Assembly (NCBI GenBank): GCA_052170135.1
Contig: JBQNBC010000005.1
Coordinates: 1 to 64,000 of the forward strand
Origin: Wolinella sp052170135
GTDB taxonomy: Bacteria; Campylobacterota; Campylobacteria; Campylobacterales; Helicobacteraceae
Length of the DNA: 64,000 nt
Direction: 5' to 3'
Shown: positions 60,505-64,000 of the stretch, one piece after another
Position numbering within the stretch: position 1 is the first letter of the stretch
How the letters are laid out: every line of letters begins with the position of its first letter
The notes under the pieces: model-generated
Database searches by the model: none
The model's input: the letters and a program-made list of their open reading frames with translations, nothing else
Told to the model about the DNA's origin: nothing
Position numbers and translations under genes: made by a program

Positions 60505-62091
60505 TTAACTGGCTTTATGTTGGGCGGCTAGCTTTTGCGCCTCAAGTCGCTTATTTATATATAGTTGTTGTGCGATGGAAAATACGTTGCTTACAAACCA
60601 ATACAATACTAAACCAGAAGGAAATGTGATAAAGAAAAATGTAAAAATTAGTGGTAAAAATTTAAACACTTTCTCCTGCATAGGATCTGTAAAAGTCGTA
60701 GGTGTAAGATGTTGCTGTAAAAACATCGATGCACCCATAAGAATCGGTAAAATAAAATATGGATCCATTGCGGAAAGATCTATGATCCAGAGTGCCCATT
60801 CTGCACCCTTAAGCTCAATCGCACTATAAAGCACACGATAAATCGCAAAGAAGATAGGAATCTGCAAAAGTAATGGCAAACAACCACCCATTGGATTTGC
60901 GCCATGTTTTTTATATAGCTCCATCATGTGCAACTGGAGCTTTTGCGGATCACCCTTGTATCGCTCTTGTATCTCTTTCATTTTTGGTGCGATATCCTTT
61001 AGTTTTTGCATTGATACCATGCCCTTGTATGTGAGAGGGAAAAGAATAATCCGTACAATGATAGTCAACATTACGATAGCCCAACCCCAGTTGCCACAAT
61101 AGTGATATAGCCAATCAAGTAGCGTAAATAGTGGTTTAGCAAAAAACGTTATCAATCCATACTCAACAACATCTGTAAGTGGTGGATAAATTCTCTGCAA
61201 TAGGCGAAAATCTTTTGCACCGATATAACCAGAAAGCTTTGCAGAGCCACTAATTTCAACAAATGGTGCCGGATTTTGCTCCTCGCCTTTTGTAATCACA
61301 ACGCGAAGACCTTGCGCCTCCCTAGTAAAAAATAACGTGGTGTAATATCTATCAGCGCTCGCGACAAATGGCGCACCCGCGAAAACTTCCTCTTTAGTCG
61401 CATCACCATCCTCAACGGTATATATCGTGCCATCGCTCTCTTTTAGCACAGCACCATTAAAGACGAATCGATCATTCTCGACCACTGGACGCGATCCTGG
61501 TGTAAGGAAAAATCGCTTTTCTACACCACCTGTATCAACCTCAATATCATAGTGACCATCTGGATAAAAAGTAATCTTTTTCGTGAGTACAAACCCATTT
61601 AGCTGCTGAGTAAGTATCAAGCTCTCAGGTTGCTCGCCAATCTCAATCTCAGTCCTGTTTGCCTGATACTTTACAGCAAATGCCTGCTTATTGACCGATT
61701 CATCGGCAAATCGTAACTCAAGTGGACGAAGTGACGAGAGCGAAGAAAATAGTGGTAGCTCCTTCTCTTTACGCAAAAACTTAGCATCCTTGAGATAGGC
61801 CTGAGCTATACGACCAAAGGAATCTATCTCTATTCTAAAGTGCTTCCCATGCACAACAGATAAATAGTCAGACGAGTGGCTTGAGTCATTCGTAGATGCA
61901 TTTTGCGGTTCTTCACTTACGCTACTTATACTTGAAGTCTGTGGAGCATGTCGCTCTAGCTGCTGTGGCTTAACTGACTCTTTGGGGGATGGGGTAAAAA
62001 AGTACGAATATGGAATAAAAAACAGCATTGAAAGTGCGGTAGCAATGAGAATTCTCATTTGTAAAGTTAATTTATCAAAGTTATTTAACAC
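60505..62091 (-). CDS. yidC: Membrane protein insertase YidC
   Basis: Inserts proteins into the inner membrane with or without Sec. The 528 aa protein has TM1 near residues 13-30 (RILIATALSMLFFIPYSY), a large periplasmic beta domain (about 75-310), and then the 60 kDa insertase core with NWGWAIVMLTIIVRIILFPL, MQKLKDIAPKMKEIQERYKG, MELYKKHGANPMGGCLPLL and the last helices. The start is GTG, which keeps the family N-terminal LNNFDKLTLQ stretch. It lies 11 bases after yidD. Confidence 0.96.
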   Translation of the reverse strand: MLNNFDKLTLQMRILIATALSMLFFIPYSYFFTPSPKESVKPQQLERHAPQTSSISSVSEEPQNASTNDSSHSSDYLSVVHGKHFRIEIDSFGRIAQAYLKDAKFLRKEKELPLFSSLSSLRPLELRFADESVNKQAFAVKYQANRTEIEIGEQPESLILTQQLNGFVLTKKITFYPDGHYDIEVDTGGVEKRFFLTPGSRPVVENDRFVFNGAVLKESDGTIYTVEDGDATKEEVFAGAPFVASADRYYTTLFFTREAQGLRVVITKGEEQNPAPFVEISGSAKLSGYIGAKDFRLLQRIYPPLTDVVEYGLITFFAKPLFTLLDWLYHYCGNWGWAIVMLTIIVRIILFPLTYKGMVSMQKLKDIAPKMKEIQERYKGDPQKLQLHMMELYKKHGANPMGGCLPLLLQIPIFFAIYRVLYSAIELKGAEWALWIIDLSAMDPYFILPILMGASMFLQQHLTPTTFTDPMQEKVFKFLPLIFTFFFITFPSGLVLYWFVSNVFSIAQQLYINKRLEAQKLAAQHKAS

Positions 62092-62102
62092 GTAACAACC
62101 TT

Positions 62103-62477
62103 CTAATGATTTAATGATTTAATGAGATAAAACTCCATCTTTTCGCTCCAACTCTTATACTGCCTAACAGGCACGAGCCAAAGCAATATAGGACGAGGAG
62201 TGGCGAAGACTGGAGAGATTCTCCTGTAGATAACGGGATAATCTATACCGCCATTAAAGAACGGATTGCACCGCAAAATACGCCACAAAGATAGAGATAT
62301 TGCCCGGAGAATCCCATCGTGAGAAAACATTAAAAATGCATACTCAGAGCAAGACGGATAGTATCTACAACTTGGTCGTTTTAACGGAGATATTACGATT
62401 TGATAGAGCAAGATTCCCAAAAGAGGTAAATTTCGAGGATCAAACAACGGAGCATGAAACCTACCTCTAGCCATCAT
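62103..62477 (-). CDS. yidD: Membrane protein insertion efficiency factor YidD
   Basis: A small membrane-associated protein of about 124 aa that assists YidC. The signature LLYQIVISPLKRPSCRYYPSCSEYA is followed by GILRAISLSLWRILRCNPFFNGGIDYPV. I take an ATG at 62477 or 62474, because GGAGG lies just upstream; the TTG at 62486 would put that site inside the gene. The C-terminal 40 residues are longer than in the E. coli protein. Confidence 0.92.
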   Translation of the reverse strand: MMARGRFHAPLFDPRNLPLLGILLYQIVISPLKRPSCRYYPSCSEYAFLMFSHDGILRAISLSLWRILRCNPFFNGGIDYPVIYRRISPVFATPRPILLWLVPVRQYKSWSEKMEFYLIKSLNH

Positions 62478-62531
62478 CGCCTCCAATATCTTTACATCAA
62501 CAAACTCGTAAAGCCAATGGTCAAATACTTA

Positions 62532-62849
62532 CTATTCAATGGCTTTAAGTCGCTTTAGTGCATGCAAAAAATCACTCTCTAAAACTGAAAAACTAGTCTC
62601 TAAAATTTGATTCTTTGCGACCACTACTACAGTACCGGTCTTAAGTAATTGACTACACCTTTTATACAACACTCTAAGTCGCCTGCGAGCAAAATTCCTC
62701 TCTACGGCGTTACCTACCTTTTTTGAAACGGTAAAACCAACTCTACACTCACTACCAGTGCGAAAAAACACGATAAAAGACGGAGTGTGCCACTTTGCAC
62801 CGCGAGAATAGATGCTATCAAAATCTCGACTCTGTTTAAGAGTCTCCAA
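62532..62849 (-). CDS. rnpA: Ribonuclease P protein component
   Basis: A 105 aa basic protein that helps the RNase P RNA mature tRNA 5' ends. It has the RNP motif region VGNAVERNFARRRLR and, before it, RVGFTVSKK. The start is TTG, 3 bases past the rpmH stop, and the ribosome binding site lies inside the rpmH end. Confidence 0.95.
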   Translation of the reverse strand: METLKQSRDFDSIYSRGAKWHTPSFIVFFRTGSECRVGFTVSKKVGNAVERNFARRRLRVLYKRCSQLLKTGTVVVVAKNQILETSFSVLESDFLHALKRLKAIE

Positions 62850-62852
62850 AGG

Positions 62853-62987
62853 TTATACAGCCAGCCTTCTTCTGCCTTTTGCACGACGCGCGTTGATTAG
62901 CTTTCGACCATTTTTAGTCTTCATTCGCACACGGAAACCATGCGTTCTTTTCTTTGGCGTATTGTGTGGTTGATATGTTCGTTTCAT
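62853..62987 (-). CDS. rpmH: 50S ribosomal protein L34
   Basis: A 44 aa protein, MKRTYQPHNTPKKRTHGFRV and then RMKTKNGRKLINARR, with a basic end GRRRLAV. This is the complete L34. It heads the run rpmH-rnpA-yidD-yidC-jag-mnmE found in Helicobacter and many other bacteria. Confidence 0.98.
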   Translation of the reverse strand: MKRTYQPHNTPKKRTHGFRVRMKTKNGRKLINARRAKGRRRLAV

Positions 62988-63072
62988 AAGAATCTAACCT
63001 TTCTCTATTTTAAAAAATTTTAAGTTGCGGATTCTACAAGTGCTTTACTTAAATCTCAATCAACGCAACTGC

Positions 63073-64000
63073 TTATAAATTTGCCTGAGATGCAATCGCT
63101 GCTGCAATCGCTGCTACGATATCGCTTGATTCTTCAATATCCCTTGGCATTAGTTCGCCCATTTTTCGCTCTAGATACGATGTATCAAAATCTCCCTTAC
63201 GAAAATCCCTATCCTCGCAAATATTCATAAGAAATGGAATTGTGGTTTTTATACCTCGTACGGTAAATTCACTTAATGCTCTCTTAAGTTTATTAACCGC
63301 AAGATCATAGCTGGTTGCACGTACGATCAGTTTAGCGACCATAGAATCGTAATAAGGAGGAATCGTATAATCCTTGTAAATACAGCTATCTACACGGACA
63401 AAGGGTCCTAGTGCAGGATAGTAGGCAGTTATTTTACCAGGCGAAGGAACAAAATCATTTTTAACATCTTCAGCATTGATTCTCACCTCGATAGCAAAGC
63501 CTTGTCGTAACACATCACCCTGATTCATATCAAGAATCTCACCGCTTGCAATCCTTATCTGTCTTGCAATCAAATCAAGCCCGGTGATCTCCTCTGTAAC
63601 ACCATGCTCCACCTGGATTCTTGTATTCATCTCCATAAAATAGAAGTTATTATAGTCATCGACTAAAAATTCAACAGTCCCAGCGTTTGCGTAGCCAGTC
63701 GCCTTTGCTGCCGCGACCGCTACTGCACCCATGCGCCGTCGCAAATCCTCGCTCATAGTTGGCGAAGGAGCGATCTCAACTAGCTTTTGATGTCGACGCT
63801 GAATCGAGCAGTCACGCTCTAAAAGATGTATTACATTGCCATAATTGTCGCCAAGAATCTGAAATTCAATATGCTTTGGATTTTGTATATACTTCTCCAT
63901 AAAGACATCATCGTTTTTAAAAAATGCCATTGCCTCGCGTTTGCAAGCATTAAAACTCTCCTCTAGCTCTTCTTCTCTCTGCACGACACGTATACCTCGT
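63073..64000 (-). CDS. accC: Biotin carboxylase, N-terminal part outside the window
   Basis: Biotin carboxylase subunit of acetyl-CoA carboxylase, here the C-terminal 309 codons. The frame is open to the right edge (GIRVVQREEELEES), so the GTG at 63984 is internal. Blocks are EKYIQNPKHIEFQILGD, ERDCSIQRRHQKLVEIAPSP, FYFMEMNTRIQVEHGVTEE, EVRINAEDVKNDFVPSPG and the tail YDSMVAKLIV. It ends 85 bases before rpmH starts. Confidence 0.96.
   Translation of the reverse strand, partial: RGIRVVQREEELEESFNACKREAMAFFKNDDVFMEKYIQNPKHIEFQILGDNYGNVIHLLERDCSIQRRHQKLVEIAPSPTMSEDLRRRMGAVAVAAAKATGYANAGTVEFLVDDYNNFYFMEMNTRIQVEHGVTEEITGLDLIARQIRIASGEILDMNQGDVLRQGFAIEVRINAEDVKNDFVPSPGKITAYYPALGPFVRVDSCIYKDYTIPPYYDSMVAKLIVRATSYDLAVNKLKRALSEFTVRGIKTTIPFLMNICEDRDFRKGDFDTSYLERKMGELMPRDIEESSDIVAAIAAAIASQANL

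Overview
The window is a chromosomal segment of a Campylobacterota bacterium, most likely a Helicobacter outside the H. pylori group. The evidence is a Wolinella/Helicobacter-type fumarate reductase (FrdCAB), an HP-NAP-type Dps, an flgI-flgJ-flgS flagellar block, a RibBA with a worn-out second domain, AddB, HemJ, a peb4-fba pair, and the rpmH-rnpA-yidD-yidC-jag-mnmE block. Genes are tightly packed, often with ATGA or one-base overlaps, and the motif GATTC/GAATC is strikingly frequent on both strands.

Layout. 1-7450: topA-bioB, a D,D-carboxypeptidase, a DUF475 membrane protein with thiE, a YigZ protein and hemJ. 7632-15164: a selenocysteine and formate dehydrogenase maturation cluster: tRNA-Sec on the minus strand, then selA, selB, fdhD, a ModE-type regulator, a NifS-like protein without its PLP lysine, moeA and uspA, all on the plus strand. 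15622-19087: frdCAB. 19354-20344: an unknown gene overlapping a flavodoxin gene. 20683-24062: a decayed Mu/P2-like prophage with a MuF protein that carries a nuclease-like tail and a likely immunity gene. 24350-26708: hisD and a CNNM/CBS protein. 26829-29862: dps, then flgS, flgJ and flgI behind a consensus sigma-54 promoter. 30148-32134: ribBA and thiD. 32231-33903: a coupled operon (Tat transglutaminase, MerT-like, MerP-like) with two apparent one-base T-tract frameshifts. 34015-40057: purL, a globin-EAL phosphodiesterase and an MCP. 40249-47970: yaaA, DUF4149, addB, tkt, glnB, leuC and gatC. 48126-49976: ung, a pseudopilin with a long leader, and a DUF411 gene split by an amber codon. 50023-56853: nadA, psd, bpt, a lytic transglycosylase, a DJ-1 protein, efp, fba and a Peb4-type isomerase. 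56925-64000: two membrane proteins, mnmE-jag-yidC-yidD-rnpA-rpmH, and the 3' part of accC.

How the genes fit together: SelA, SelB and tRNA-Sec insert selenocysteine, while FdhD, MoeA and the ModE-like protein serve the molybdenum cofactor. Together they point to a Mo-selenocysteine formate dehydrogenase encoded elsewhere, which would feed electrons through menaquinol to FrdCAB. The most unusual points are the FrdC Glu180-to-Val change, the lysine-less NifS homologue beside fdhD, the phage MuF toxin/immunity pair, and a run of single-site gene disruptions (T7 and T5 tracts, one TAG). I did not see rRNA genes, insertion sequences or CRISPR arrays.
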